From positions 1 through 64,000 of the forward strand of contig NZ_WKKI01000011.1 of assembly GCF_009674805.1 (NCBI RefSeq): DNA of 64,000 nt, in the 5' to 3' direction. The notes below the pieces were generated by a model. The model ran no database searches, had not been told where the DNA came from, and saw only the letters and a list, made by a program, of their open reading frames with translations. Below, in pieces: positions 1 through 8,155 of this stretch. Origin of the DNA: Metabacillus lacus. GTDB lineage: Bacteria > Bacillota > Bacilli > Bacillales > Bacillaceae. How positions within the stretch are numbered: position 1 is the stretch's first letter; each line of letters opens with the position of its first letter. A program made the translations under genes and the position numbers.

Positions 1-52
1 TAGGCACGCCGCCAGCGTTCGTCCTGAGCCAGGATCAAACTCTCCAATAAGA
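1..52 (-). rRNA. rrs: 16S ribosomal RNA, 5' end only (partial)
   Basis: The reverse complement carries the conserved start of bacterial 16S rRNA (TTGGAGAGTTTGATCCTGGC, followed by GGACGAACGCTGGCGGCG). Only about 50 nt of the gene lie in the window; it continues beyond position 1. The stretch between it and tRNA-Gly (about 53-139) holds the leader sequence GATCTTTGAAAACTAAAC typical of Bacillus rRNA spacers and no obvious new promoter. The rRNA is therefore probably co-transcribed with the upstream tRNAs. The exact mature 5' end is approximate. Confidence 0.97.
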
Positions 53-139
53 TTGTTTGACTTGCTCATAGTAAAAATTTAAAACTAGATTTAACGTTGA
101 CGTTCTGCTTTGTTTAGTTTTCAAAGATCATTTGTATAA

Positions 140-213
140 TGGAGCGGGTGATGGGAATCGAACCCACGACATCAGCTTGGAAGGCTGAGGTTTTACCATT
201 AAACTACACCCGC
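140..213 (-). tRNA. tRNA-Gly (TCC)
   Basis: Cloverleaf of 74 nt with encoded CCA (TGG at 140-142 on the plus strand), anticodon loop CTTCCAA and T-loop GGTTCGATTCC. It is the last tRNA before the 16S gene. Confidence 0.97.
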
Positions 214-231
214 ATAATAATTAAGTTGAAA

Positions 232-308
232 TGGTCGGGAAGACAGGATTCGAACCTGCGACCCCATGGTCCCAAACCATGTGCTCTACCAAGCTGAGCT
301 ACTCCCCG
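232..308 (-). tRNA. tRNA-Pro (TGG)
   Basis: 77 nt including encoded CCA. Acceptor CGGGGAG pairs with the 3' arm, and the anticodon loop is TTTGGGA. Confidence 0.97.
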
Positions 309-314
309 GAATAA

Positions 315-391
<77 letters not shown>

Positions 392-425
392 ACATATGTT
401 TGTGTCTTTTAAAAGCGACTAGAAC

Positions 426-454
426 ATCTTATCATTTAGCGAAGATGTTGTCAA
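426..454 (-). promoter_or_regulatory. sigma-A promoter inside the tRNA cluster
   Basis: On the minus strand TTGACA (454-449), a 17-nt spacer, then TAAGAT (431-426). It sits in the widest gap of the cluster, just upstream of tRNA-Arg, and would drive Arg-Pro-Gly-16S independently of the upstream tRNAs. Confidence 0.8.
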
Positions 455-473
455 CTGCTTTTTCATAACTTTT

Positions 474-560
<87 letters not shown>

Positions 561-567
561 AAGATAT

Positions 568-651
568 TGGTGCGGGTGAAGGGACTCGAACCCCCACGTC
601 AAAGACACTAGATCCTAAGTCTAGCGCGTCTGCCAATTCCGCCACACCCGC
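568..651 (-). tRNA. tRNA-Leu (TAG)
   Basis: Class II tRNA with encoded CCA, anticodon loop CTTAGGA and stem CTAGA/TCTAG. In B. subtilis a leucine tRNA gene of the corresponding cluster is the attachment site of ICEBs1. Here both leucine tRNA genes are intact and no integrase lies beside them. Confidence 0.96.
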
Positions 652-667
652 AATATCAAGTTGTAAA

Positions 668-743
668 TGGTGAGCCATGAAGGACTCGAACCTTCGACCC
701 TCTGATTAAAAGTCAGATGCTCTACCAACTGAGCTAATGGCTC
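668..743 (-). tRNA. tRNA-Lys (TTT)
   Basis: 76 nt with encoded CCA. Acceptor GAGCCAT, anticodon loop CTTTTAA. Confidence 0.97.
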
Positions 744-750
744 ATGTAAA

Positions 751-825
751 TGGCTGGGCTAGCTGGATTCGAACCAACGCATGACGGAGTCAAAGTCCGT
801 TGCCTTACCGCTTGGCTATAGCCCA
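751..825 (-). tRNA. tRNA-Gln (TTG)
   Basis: 75 nt with encoded CCA. Acceptor TGGGCTA, anticodon loop CTTTGAC. Confidence 0.97.
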
Positions 826-846
826 ATAAAACAATAGTAGGTTTAT

Positions 847-876
847 ATATTACCATATCTTTTGAGTTGATGTCAA
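847..876 (-). promoter_or_regulatory. sigma-A promoter upstream of tRNA-Gln
   Basis: On the minus strand TTGACA (876-871), 18 nt, TAATAT (852-847), in the gap between tRNA-Asp and tRNA-Gln. Confidence 0.7.
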
Positions 877-888
877 CTCTTTTTTAAA

Positions 889-964
889 TGGCGGTCCCGA
901 CGGGAATCGAACCCGCGATCTCCTGCGTGACAGGCAGGCGTGATAACCGCTACACTACGGGACC
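889..964 (-). tRNA. tRNA-Asp (GTC)
   Basis: 76 nt with encoded CCA. Acceptor GGTCCCG, anticodon loop CTGTCAC. Confidence 0.97.
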
Positions 965-967
965 AGA

Positions 968-1043
968 TGGTGGAGGATGACGGGCTCGAACCGCCGACCC
1001 CCTGCTTGTAAGGCAGGTGCTCTCCCAGCTGAGCTAATCCTCC
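968..1043 (-). tRNA. tRNA-Val (TAC)
   Basis: 76 nt with encoded CCA. Acceptor GGAGGAT, anticodon loop CTTACAA. Confidence 0.97.
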
Positions 1044-1108
1044 GTGCCTGTGTTACATATTTCAGCAAACAAATGGGAGGCTGATGCGATCACCAGCTTC
1101 CCATTTTA

Positions 1109-1180
1109 TGACCCGTACGGGATTCGAACCCGTGTTACCGCCGTGAAAGGGCGGTGTCTTAACCGCTTGACCAACGGGCC
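1109..1180 (-). tRNA. tRNA-Glu (TTC), CCA not encoded
   Basis: 72 nt from acceptor GGCCCGT to discriminator A; anticodon loop CTTTCAC. The discriminator is followed by TAA, not CCA, unlike the other eleven tRNAs here. This tRNA needs RNase Z maturation and CCA addition by nucleotidyltransferase. Confidence 0.95.
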
Positions 1181-1188
1181 TTAACATA

Positions 1189-1279
1189 TGGCGGAGAAGG
1201 AGGGATTTGAACCCTCGCGCCGCTTACACGACCTACACCCTTAGCAGGGGCGCCTCTTCAGCCACTTGAGTACTTCCCC
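1189..1279 (-). tRNA. tRNA-Ser (GCT)
   Basis: 91-nt class II tRNA with encoded CCA, long variable arm and anticodon loop CTGCTAA. Confidence 0.96.
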
Positions 1280-1282
1280 ATA

Positions 1283-1357
1283 TGGCTCCGCAGGCAGGAC
1301 TCGAACCTGCGACCGATCGGTTAACAGCCGATAGCTCTACCACTGAGCTACTGCGGA
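1283..1357 (-). tRNA. tRNA-Asn (GTT)
   Basis: 75 nt with encoded CCA, anticodon loop CTGTTAA. It is the first tRNA of the transcript. Confidence 0.97.
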
Positions 1358-1379
1358 ATAATCTTAACAGACTTTCTTC

Positions 1380-1408
1380 ATTATAATGTCTCAAAGACAA
1401 GCTGTCAA
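1380..1408 (-). promoter_or_regulatory. consensus sigma-A promoter of the tRNA operon
   Basis: On the minus strand a perfect TTGACA (1408-1403), a 17-nt spacer and a perfect TATAAT (1385-1380), just ahead of tRNA-Asn. This is what a strong stable-RNA promoter looks like. Confidence 0.92.
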
Positions 1409-1494
1409 TACGAGTACATTCTCAACTTCTTGTGCCTTCACCATTTATTTCATCAGCAGCGACGGCTTTTATAATTTAACATGGTTGTCCGCCG

Positions 1495-1953
1495 CTAGTC
1501 AATAGTTTTTACATGAGAAATTGCCCCGCTGCATCTTCCGCATATATACCTGGCAGTATTCATGCGCCTTCTTCGCCTGAAGGTCAACTGACATTTGCTG
1601 CATTGATAAAGATGGACCTTACTTTTGATTTGCTGTGTTTCTAATGGGGAGCAAAAGCGCGGTGCATCTACAGCTTCCAGCAATTCTCTAAAATCTTTAT
1701 CGCGGTGCTGATATCCTTTTCCCTCCAGATGCAAATGATAATGACATAGTTCATGTTTAATGATGCCGATTATTTCATTTAATCCGAGTTCGCTTAGATA
1801 CCTCGGATTTACTTCTATGTCATGAGACCTCAGCAAGTATCTGCCGCCAGTGGTACGCAGACGATTGTTAAAGCTTGCTTGATGAAGGAAGGGTTTATAA
1901 AAGTGCGAGAGCGATAATTGTTCCACGAGCTTCTGCAGTTCTTTGTTAGTCAT
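1495..1953 (-). CDS. ydcK: SprT-family zinc metalloprotease-like protein (YdcK)
   Basis: A 152-residue protein with the SprT/Spartan-type zincin motif HELCH at residues 67-71, which supplies two zinc-binding histidines and the catalytic glutamate. A C-terminal zinc ribbon has CxxC pairs near residues 118-121 and 138-141, separated by a run of arginines. Length and context (beside cmpA, tex and the tRNA cluster) match B. subtilis YdcK. SprT proteins resemble DNA-protein crosslink proteases, but the function of this bacterial form is not established. The ribosome binding site GAGGTG lies just upstream of the ATG. Confidence 0.93.
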   Translation of the reverse strand: MTNKELQKLVEQLSLSHFYKPFLHQASFNNRLRTTGGRYLLRSHDIEVNPRYLSELGLNEIIGIIKHELCHYHLHLEGKGYQHRDKDFRELLEAVDAPRFCSPLETQQIKSKVHLYQCSKCQLTFRRRRRMNTARYICGRCSGAISHVKTID

Positions 1954-2052
1954 GAATACACCTCATTATTAATATAGAACAGGACATTTCCTCCCCGCAT
2001 ACTATAGATTTATACCCATTCTTTATTATATTCATAAAGGAGGCACGAGGAA

Positions 2053-2163
2053 ATGCCATCTTGGCTGATAAATCAGATGCAGCGTGCTTACTATGAAAAA
2101 AACAGCTATCAGATCAAGCTTTTGAATCAGTGCTGGTTCTTTTACAGAAAAAAACACTGCTGA
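2053..2163 (+). CDS. cmpA: CmpA, cortex morphogenetic protein (36 aa)
   Basis: A 36-codon gene starting MPSWLINQMQRAYY and ending in the strongly conserved block QIKLLNQCWFFYRKKHC. It is preceded by a strong AAAGGAGG site 9 nt upstream. This matches the small sporulation protein CmpA, which in B. subtilis acts with ClpXP on SpoIVA to gate spore cortex assembly. It sits between ydcK and tex, as in B. subtilis. A CATACTAT box at 1998-2005 could be the -10 of a sigma-E promoter (weak). It is easily missed because it is so short. Confidence 0.93.
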   Translation: MPSWLINQMQRAYYEKNSYQIKLLNQCWFFYRKKHC

Positions 2164-2179
2164 TTATGCAGTGTTTTTT
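2148..2179. terminator. bidirectional terminator between cmpA and tex
   Basis: Inverted repeat AAAAAACACTGC (2149-2160) / GCAGTGTTTTTT (2168-2179). It carries A-runs and T-runs on both sides, so it can end both the plus-strand cmpA and the minus-strand tex. Confidence 0.88.
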
Positions 2180-2196
2180 CATATCAGCAGTCAAAA

Positions 2197-4359
2197 TTAT
2201 TCTTTTACCATGGAAAGTGCTACTCTGCCTTTATTGGCATCTATTCCATCTACCCACACTGTTACCACATCGCCCACTGATACAATATCCAATGGGTGTT
2301 TCACAAAACGGGTACTTAGTTTGGAGATATGGACGAGTCCATCCTGCTTTACGCCAATGTCAACAAAAGCTCCAAAGTCCACAACGTTTCTGACAGTTCC
2401 TTGAAGCTCCATTCCTTCTTTCAGGTCTTCCAGCTGAAGAACATCTTTCTTTAAAAGCGGAGCCGCCACTTCATCACGCGGATCTCTTCCAGGCTTGACC
2501 AGTGCATCAGCGATATCTTTCAATGTAAGCTCACCTATTTGCAGGGAGGCAGCAGTCTCCTTCAGATTTAGTGAACCTATCGCCTGTCTCAGCTCTTCTG
2601 AACCGATTTGTTCAAGTGAAAAGCCCAGCTGTTTCAGGAGTTTCTTTACTTCCGGGTAGCTTTCCGGATGAATACCGGTAGAATCGAGCGGCTGATCGCC
2701 GTCTGTGATTCTTAGGAATCCGATGCACTGTTCATAAGTCTTGGCACCCAGCCTCGGTATTTTCTTCAGCTCTGATCTGTTTTGAAATCTCCCTTTTTCT
2801 TCTCTCGCCTTTACAATATTGGAGGCTACCGTTTTGGACAAGCCGGCCACATATTGAAGCAGGGCGCTTGAAGCAGTGTTTGCATTGACTCCAACATGGT
2901 TAACAGCGGTTTCAACAACGAAAGAAAGTGAATCATTCAGCTTTTTTTGTGATACATCATGCTGATATTGGCCGACACCTACCGATTTCGGGTCAATCTT
3001 CACCAGTTCAGCAAGAGGATCCTGCAGCCTGCGGGCTATTGATACAGCGCTTCTTTCTTCCACCTGAAAATCCGGGAATTCCTCACGGGCGATCTGTGAT
3101 GCAGAATATACGCTGGCTCCAGCTTCATTGACTATAATATAAGCCAGGTCTCTTTTCGTTTCTTTGATTGTTTCCACTACGAACTGTTCTGTTTCTCTTG
3201 ATGCCGTACCATTTCCGATGGCGATCAGTTCAACGTCGTATTTTTCAATCAGGTTTTGAAGCATTTTCTTTGCCTCAGCGGCTTTTTTAACTGGCGGATG
3301 AGGGTACATGACGCCAATTTCCAGCACTCTTCCCGTTTCGTTAATTGCCGCCAGTTTGCACCCTGTTCTGTAGGCAGGGTCAACACCAAGAACGATTTTC
3401 CCTTTCAGAGGGGGCTGAAGCAGCAGCTTTCGCAGGTTTTCCGAAAAGATATGAATTGCCCTGTCTTCTGCGGTTTCTGTCAGCTCATTTCGAATTTCCC
3501 TTTCAATAGAAGGCTGTATCAGCCGCTTGTATGCATCCTCAATGGCAGCTCCCATGACATCCTTTACAATGCTCTGCGGATTTTTCAGTTCTTTTGCAGA
3601 AAGATGGCTTGTTATTTTTGCCGTGTCAGCTCCTATCGTTACTCTTAACACGTCTTCCTTTTCTCCTCGATTCAGAGCAAGCACTCTGTGAGGCACTACC
3701 TTGGAAATACGTTCTTCATACTCATAGTACATTTCATAAACAGCCTTCTCATCTTTTCCCTTATCTTTCAGCTTTGCTGAGATGGTTCCGTTTTTCATGG
3801 TGAACGCACGAATCCACTGCCTGTATTGGGGATTATCCGATATACTTTCCGCAATAATGTCAAGCGCTCCCGCTATAGCTGCTTCTTCCGTTTCTACACC
3901 TTTTTCCGGATCTACAAATCCAGCTGCTTTTGCACGCAGAGATCCTTTTGCAGGCTCTTCTTGAATCCAGAGAGCAAGAGGTTCAAGACCCTTTTCCTTT
4001 GCAGCTGTTGCTCTCGTTCTTCTTTTTTGCTTATAGGGCCTGTATAAATCCTCCACCTGCTGAAGCTTTAGTGCTGAAACAATATCGCGCTTCAGTTCTT
4101 CTGTCAGTTTTCCCTGCTCTTCAATCAGCCTGAGGACTTCCTCTTTTCTGCTCTCAAGGTTTTGCATGTACACCCATTTATCTTCAATATCTTTAATTTG
4201 AACCTCATCCAATGCACCTGTTTGTTCTTTTCGATAACGGGCAATAAATGGAACAGTGTTTCCTTCCCCAAGCAGGGAAATAACATTTGAAATCTTTTTA
4301 TATGTAATGGATAATTCCTTTTCTATTTGCCTTAATATTCTTTCCTGTGTTTCCATCAT
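2197..4359 (-). CDS. tex: Tex-family S1 RNA-binding protein
   Basis: A 720-residue homologue of Tex/YdcI. It has an N-terminal helical region, a YqgF/RNase H-like domain starting near residue 325 (KIVLGVDPAYRTGCKLA), a helix-hairpin-helix region around residues 500-570 and a C-terminal S1 RNA-binding domain (about 645-715, with VRNVVDFGAFVDIGVKQDG). Tex proteins bind nucleic acid and the transcription machinery; a role in transcription or translation quality control is known only in outline. Two in-frame ATGs follow GGAGG; 4359 or 4356 are both possible starts. Confidence 0.95.
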   Translation of the reverse strand: MMETQERILRQIEKELSITYKKISNVISLLGEGNTVPFIARYRKEQTGALDEVQIKDIEDKWVYMQNLESRKEEVLRLIEEQGKLTEELKRDIVSALKLQQVEDLYRPYKQKRRTRATAAKEKGLEPLALWIQEEPAKGSLRAKAAGFVDPEKGVETEEAAIAGALDIIAESISDNPQYRQWIRAFTMKNGTISAKLKDKGKDEKAVYEMYYEYEERISKVVPHRVLALNRGEKEDVLRVTIGADTAKITSHLSAKELKNPQSIVKDVMGAAIEDAYKRLIQPSIEREIRNELTETAEDRAIHIFSENLRKLLLQPPLKGKIVLGVDPAYRTGCKLAAINETGRVLEIGVMYPHPPVKKAAEAKKMLQNLIEKYDVELIAIGNGTASRETEQFVVETIKETKRDLAYIIVNEAGASVYSASQIAREEFPDFQVEERSAVSIARRLQDPLAELVKIDPKSVGVGQYQHDVSQKKLNDSLSFVVETAVNHVGVNANTASSALLQYVAGLSKTVASNIVKAREEKGRFQNRSELKKIPRLGAKTYEQCIGFLRITDGDQPLDSTGIHPESYPEVKKLLKQLGFSLEQIGSEELRQAIGSLNLKETAASLQIGELTLKDIADALVKPGRDPRDEVAAPLLKKDVLQLEDLKEGMELQGTVRNVVDFGAFVDIGVKQDGLVHISKLSTRFVKHPLDIVSVGDVVTVWVDGIDANKGRVALSMVKE

Positions 4360-4499
4360 GCATCCTCCATTTTCTTAATGAATCCATTTTAACAGAGATT
4401 TCTTCAAAAGTTTAATATCACCTTTTAGAGGCTGTTCAGCAGTATTTTCTCTCAAAGCTGCTTTTATGCAGCAAAAAAGCCGGCCCGTTATCCGTTTGA

Positions 4500-5099
4500 C
4501 TAGAATAACTGACCGACTATATATGTGAGATCATCATCTTTTGCATGCGTAAAAATCTCAAGGTGATTAGAGATTTCTTCAATGGAATAAAAATCCTTCA
4601 ATAAACTTTTGATCGCAGCAACCTTTAACCCGTCTGTGTGCACAATAAATTTAGACCCTTTTTCGTAGGAATACGTATTTACTTTATATCTTTGGGGTTT
4701 TCCTGACATATAGCCCAAAACAGGCAGAGGGTAGATATAGGTTCCTGAAGGGGAGTAGAGAACAAATCTTACATTTCCAACAGAGCTGTAAGTAAATTGT
4801 TTCTTTAGAAAATCTACTTTAAACAGAGTAACTGTAGCCCCGCGCTTATCTTTCAACACATGATTGCATCTATCCAGCAATACATCAATTGTTTCATGAT
4901 GGTATTCAGAAACTACCCCGCTGATAGCGGAAGAGGATTCAAAGGCCCGTTCGCCGCTCCCCAAGCCGTCTGAAACAGCACACATGAAGTATTCATCAGT
5001 AGTCACCATGATAAAACTATCGCCGCATAAGGTTTTACCCGCCTTTTGCTGCTGATATGCCAAGGCATGAACATGCTTGTTTGATTCATATTTTATCAT
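4500..5099 (-). CDS. rsbX: RsbX, stressosome-resetting PP2C phosphatase
   Basis: A 199-residue SpoIIE/PP2C-type phosphatase (CAVSDGLGSGERAFESS near residues 37-53; HTDGL near 153). RsbX dephosphorylates RsbR and RsbS to reset the stressosome after stress. It is the last gene of the sigma-B operon, and its start overlaps the sigB stop by an ATGA. No strong terminator follows; there is only a weak GCTGC/GCAGC hairpin at 4457-4472. Confidence 0.95.
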   Translation of the reverse strand: MIKYESNKHVHALAYQQQKAGKTLCGDSFIMVTTDEYFMCAVSDGLGSGERAFESSSAISGVVSEYHHETIDVLLDRCNHVLKDKRGATVTLFKVDFLKKQFTYSSVGNVRFVLYSPSGTYIYPLPVLGYMSGKPQRYKVNTYSYEKGSKFIVHTDGLKVAAIKSLLKDFYSIEEISNHLEIFTHAKDDDLTYIVGQLF

Positions 5100-5887
5100 T
5101 GATATAACTCCATGGATGCATCAGAAGACAAGGCTTCACGAAGCTTTTGAATCGCTCTTCTTTGCAGGCGGGAAACATGCATCTGGGAAATGCCCAGCAG
5201 CTCGCCTGTTTCTTTCTGGCTTTTATTTTCTATAAAGGTATGATTAATAATTTGTTTTTCACGGTCAGACAGGACATGAAAGACACTTTCCAGCATCATT
5301 TTTTGGTCAACATTCTCATATCCATCCTCTGGAGACCCGACAATATCAAGGATTGTGACAGTACTTCCATCAGAGTCAGCTTCAATCGAATGATCGACCG
5401 ATAGAGCCTGATAGCTTTTGCCCATCTCCATCGTTTCTAACACTTCCTCTTCAGTGACCTCCAGGTAGTCAGCAATTTCATAGACCTTTGGAGATCTTTG
5501 CAAAGTATTCGTCAGTTCATCAACAGCTGCTTTGATTTTCGGACCCAGTTCCTTGATTCTTCTCGGAACATGCACACTCCATGTTTTATCACGGAGAAAT
5601 CTTTTTATTTCACCGATGATAGTCGGAATCGCAAACGCTTCAAAGGATTTACCAACAGTCGCATCATAGCGGCGGATGGCCCCAAGCAGCCCAATCATTC
5701 CTACCTGTCTTAAATCTTCATGAAAACTCTTCCCTTTAGAATACTTTTTGGCAAGAGTATTTACAAGCGGGGTGTAATATTCTACGAGTATGAGCTGAGC
5801 GTTTTCGTCTTCATTTTGCTGATATTCAGAAATGAGCTGATCAACCTCTTCTTTAGTTCGTTTCATAGTTAACGACGGTTGTGTCAT
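5096..5887 (-). CDS. sigB: Sigma-B, general stress sigma factor
   Basis: A sigma-70 family factor. It contains the SigB signatures HEDLRQVGMIGLLGAIRRYD, IIGEIKRFLRDKTWSVHVP and the region 4 helix ETGELLGISQMHVSRLQRR. The ATG at 5887 (protein beginning MTQPSLTMKRTKEEVD) is chosen over an upstream in-frame start at 5908: it aligns with B. subtilis SigB and has GGGAGCGGG upstream. That gives 263 residues. The gene overlaps the end of rsbW by 35 nt, as is usual for this translationally coupled pair. Confidence 0.97.
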   Translation of the reverse strand: MTQPSLTMKRTKEEVDQLISEYQQNEDENAQLILVEYYTPLVNTLAKKYSKGKSFHEDLRQVGMIGLLGAIRRYDATVGKSFEAFAIPTIIGEIKRFLRDKTWSVHVPRRIKELGPKIKAAVDELTNTLQRSPKVYEIADYLEVTEEEVLETMEMGKSYQALSVDHSIEADSDGSTVTILDIVGSPEDGYENVDQKMMLESVFHVLSDREKQIINHTFIENKSQKETGELLGISQMHVSRLQRRAIQKLREALSSDASMELYQ

Positions 5888-6338
5888 GTCCAACCCGCTC
5901 CCTGTCAAGATACTTAGTCATGAATACTGTGACGCCAGAATCCATATGAACTCTAACTTCATCCATGAGTGTTTCCATCAGGTACAGACCCAACCCTCCT
6001 TCGTGCAGTGTTTCAACAGCCTGAGAAGGAGTATACGGCCCCCATTCCTTCTTCTTCTGCTCAAAATTAAAGCTCTTTCCGCTATCAGCTACCATTACCT
6101 CAAGACGTTCCTCATATAACCCAAAGCCAATATTGACTTCTCCGGTTGTTGTCTCACCTTTATAAGCATGCTGAACTGCATTCGTACATGCTTCACTCGT
6201 AGCAATCTTCAAATCCTCAATTTCATCATAAGCAAAGCCCATTCTGCTTGCGATACCTGAGAGAGTCAGTCGAACAATTCCCACATATTCAGGTTTCGCC
6301 GGAATTTTAATCTCAACATAATCAACTAATTGTTTCAT
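5853..6338 (-). CDS. rsbW: RsbW, anti-sigma-B factor and kinase
   Basis: A 161-residue GHKL-type serine kinase with the N-box ATSEACTNAVQHAYK and the glycine-rich lid LHEGGLGLYLMETLMDEV. RsbW holds sigma-B inactive and phosphorylates RsbV. It overlaps the rsbV stop by four bases (ATGA), indicating coupled translation. Confidence 0.97.
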   Translation of the reverse strand: MKQLVDYVEIKIPAKPEYVGIVRLTLSGIASRMGFAYDEIEDLKIATSEACTNAVQHAYKGETTTGEVNIGFGLYEERLEVMVADSGKSFNFEQKKKEWGPYTPSQAVETLHEGGLGLYLMETLMDEVRVHMDSGVTVFMTKYLDRERVGHDTTVVNYETN

Positions 6339-6670
6339 AATACCCCACCCTCAGATTTTGAAGATATGTCAATAATGTCGGATAAGCCTGTAATTTCAAA
6401 TAATCTTTCCAAACGGTCAGACAGCTCGACCAACTCCAATTGACCTTCGTTCTTTCTTACAACTTTCAACAAACCTACAAATACGCCCAGACCCGTACTA
6501 TCCATATATGAAACCTTTGAAAGGTTGATGGTGATATTAGGCTGCTCTTGCTCAGCAAGAGGAATAAGCTGTTCACGAAGCTTCGGAGCGGTAAATGCAT
6601 CAATCTCCCCTTCTACATGAACAAGTGTTTTGTTGTTATCTTGTGTGCTGCTATCTATTTTTACATTCAT
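6335..6670 (-). CDS. rsbV: RsbV, anti-anti-sigma factor
   Basis: A STAS-domain protein of about 111 residues. It has the phosphorylatable serine in the conserved VSYMDSTGLGVFVGLLK and ends DIIDISSKSEGGVL. Unphosphorylated RsbV releases sigma-B from RsbW. GAGGTGAAAATGATG precedes the gene, so the start is one of two adjacent ATGs (6673 or 6670); the second has the better spacing. Confidence 0.96.
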   Translation of the reverse strand: MNVKIDSSTQDNNKTLVHVEGEIDAFTAPKLREQLIPLAEQEQPNITINLSKVSYMDSTGLGVFVGLLKVVRKNEGQLELVELSDRLERLFEITGLSDIIDISSKSEGGVL

Positions 6671-6709
6671 CATTTTCACCTCAGGTTTTCTTTTGAACTA
6701 CTTTAATTC

Positions 6710-6735
6710 ATACCCCGGGCTAGGGGCTATTAAAC
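6710..6735 (-). promoter_or_regulatory. sigma-B autoregulatory promoter ahead of rsbV
   Basis: On the minus strand GTTTAA (6735-6730), a 14-nt spacer, GGGTAT (6715-6710), matching the sigma-B consensus. It lies between rsbU and rsbV, and its -35 overlaps the rsbU stop codon. This is the positive-feedback promoter for rsbV-rsbW-sigB-rsbX known from B. subtilis. Confidence 0.92.
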
Positions 6736-7737
6736 CTTTCTTTTGATGGCAATTAATGTAAAGTCATCTCTTAGATGAAATTCCTGCATGCTTAGAAATT
6801 TATCATAAATATTTTTCACAATTTGCTGTGCAGGAAGGTCAATGTACTCCTTGATTAAATCAGTAATATCACTCCGCTCGACAAAGTCGCCGTCAAGACG
6901 TGACTCTGTCACACCGTCGGATAACAGAACAATGATATCGTCCTTTTCAACCATTTTTTCATATCGTCTATATTTTACGCTTGAATCTACACCCAATACG
7001 AGTCCTTTTGCTTCCAGGTCGTAAAATGTATCTTCTTTTGCACAATAGTAGAATCCAGGTTCATGGCCTGCAGAAGCATATGAAAAAGTATGCTGCTGCA
7101 AATCATACATCCCGTAGAACATTGTAATAAACATGCTTGGATCCACATTCTGCTCTACTACTCTGTTCAGATTTTCCAGAACAAGATTTGGGTTCTCCCG
7201 GTTTTCCGGCAAGCTGTCCATGGCATATTTAATCATGGACATACAAAGGGCAGCCGGAATTCCTTTTCCGATAATATCAGCAATTGCAATGCTGATGCTT
7301 GTGCTGTCCTGAACAAAATGATGGTAATCGCCGTTCATCTGTTTGGCTGGAATGCTGATTGCCCCTACATCAAGGCAGTCGGTTTGAGGAATTTTTGTCT
7401 CCAGCAATGTTTGCTGTACATTAGCGGCAATTTCCATTTCTGATTTGATTTCAAATTGAATATCTCGCAGCGTCTGATGCTCCTGATATGCAAGCCCATA
7501 GCCAATCATTACTTCAAGAAGAAAGTCCAGAGAGTTCAAAACGTTCTCATCTACATCTGGAATAAGTTCCTGCAGTACTTTTCGGTGAATGCTTACAATC
7601 TCTTCAGGCGGCACCTGCTGTTCGAGTGTTTTTCTGCTAAATTTCTGCCCTTGATATAAGGCAGTCTCCGTGAGTTCGTTCATATAGTTAGTGAGAAGCT
7701 CACGGTATTTTGTCTCAATGACTTCTCTTAAATCCAT
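6730..7737 (-). CDS. rsbU: RsbU, PP2C phosphatase of RsbV-P
   Basis: A 335-residue protein with an N-terminal RsbT-binding helical domain (about 1-85) and a C-terminal PP2C/SpoIIE phosphatase domain. Metal-site motifs are AIADIIGKGIPAALCMSM, SYASAGHEPGFYY and VLLSDGVTES. RsbT released from the stressosome activates it. The gene starts 14 nt after the rsbT stop. Confidence 0.96.
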   Translation of the reverse strand: MDLREVIETKYRELLTNYMNELTETALYQGQKFSRKTLEQQVPPEEIVSIHRKVLQELIPDVDENVLNSLDFLLEVMIGYGLAYQEHQTLRDIQFEIKSEMEIAANVQQTLLETKIPQTDCLDVGAISIPAKQMNGDYHHFVQDSTSISIAIADIIGKGIPAALCMSMIKYAMDSLPENRENPNLVLENLNRVVEQNVDPSMFITMFYGMYDLQQHTFSYASAGHEPGFYYCAKEDTFYDLEAKGLVLGVDSSVKYRRYEKMVEKDDIIVLLSDGVTESRLDGDFVERSDITDLIKEYIDLPAQQIVKNIYDKFLSMQEFHLRDDFTLIAIKRKV

Positions 7738-7751
7738 AAATCAGCTTCCCC

Positions 7752-8153
7752 CTAGCGAAGCCATTTGATCGCTTGGATATCAGTTCCCTCTCCAACACCA
7801 GAATTTATACTAAACTCATCCATTAAGCGTTTCACTCCAGGCAGTCCAGCTCCCAAACCTCCGGAAGTTGAAAATCCATCTTCCATAACTTTGCGGATAT
7901 CAGGAATGCCTGGACCATTATCAATGGCTATAATTTTTAATCCATTTTTGCCGAATTCATTGATTGTCTCAATGCAGATTTGACCTTGTCCAGCATAAAG
8001 ATATATATTACGGGCGAGTTCTGATATTGCTGTGGTAATACGGGCTTGGTCAACAGTTCCAAAGCCCAGCTCTTTAGCCATGTTGCGGCCAAGCTGGCGA
8101 GCTGCCACAATGTCCCACTCCGTTACAATTTTTACACAGGATTGGTTCTCCAT
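7752..8153 (-). CDS. rsbT: RsbT, stressosome switch kinase
   Basis: A 133-residue GHKL kinase with the N-box ISELARNIYLYAGQG and the lid DGFSTSGGLGAGLPGVKRLM. It phosphorylates RsbR and RsbS in the stressosome and, when released, activates RsbU. Two bases separate it from rsbS. Confidence 0.96.
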   Translation of the reverse strand: MENQSCVKIVTEWDIVAARQLGRNMAKELGFGTVDQARITTAISELARNIYLYAGQGQICIETINEFGKNGLKIIAIDNGPGIPDIRKVMEDGFSTSGGLGAGLPGVKRLMDEFSINSGVGEGTDIQAIKWLR

Positions 8154-8155
8154 GG

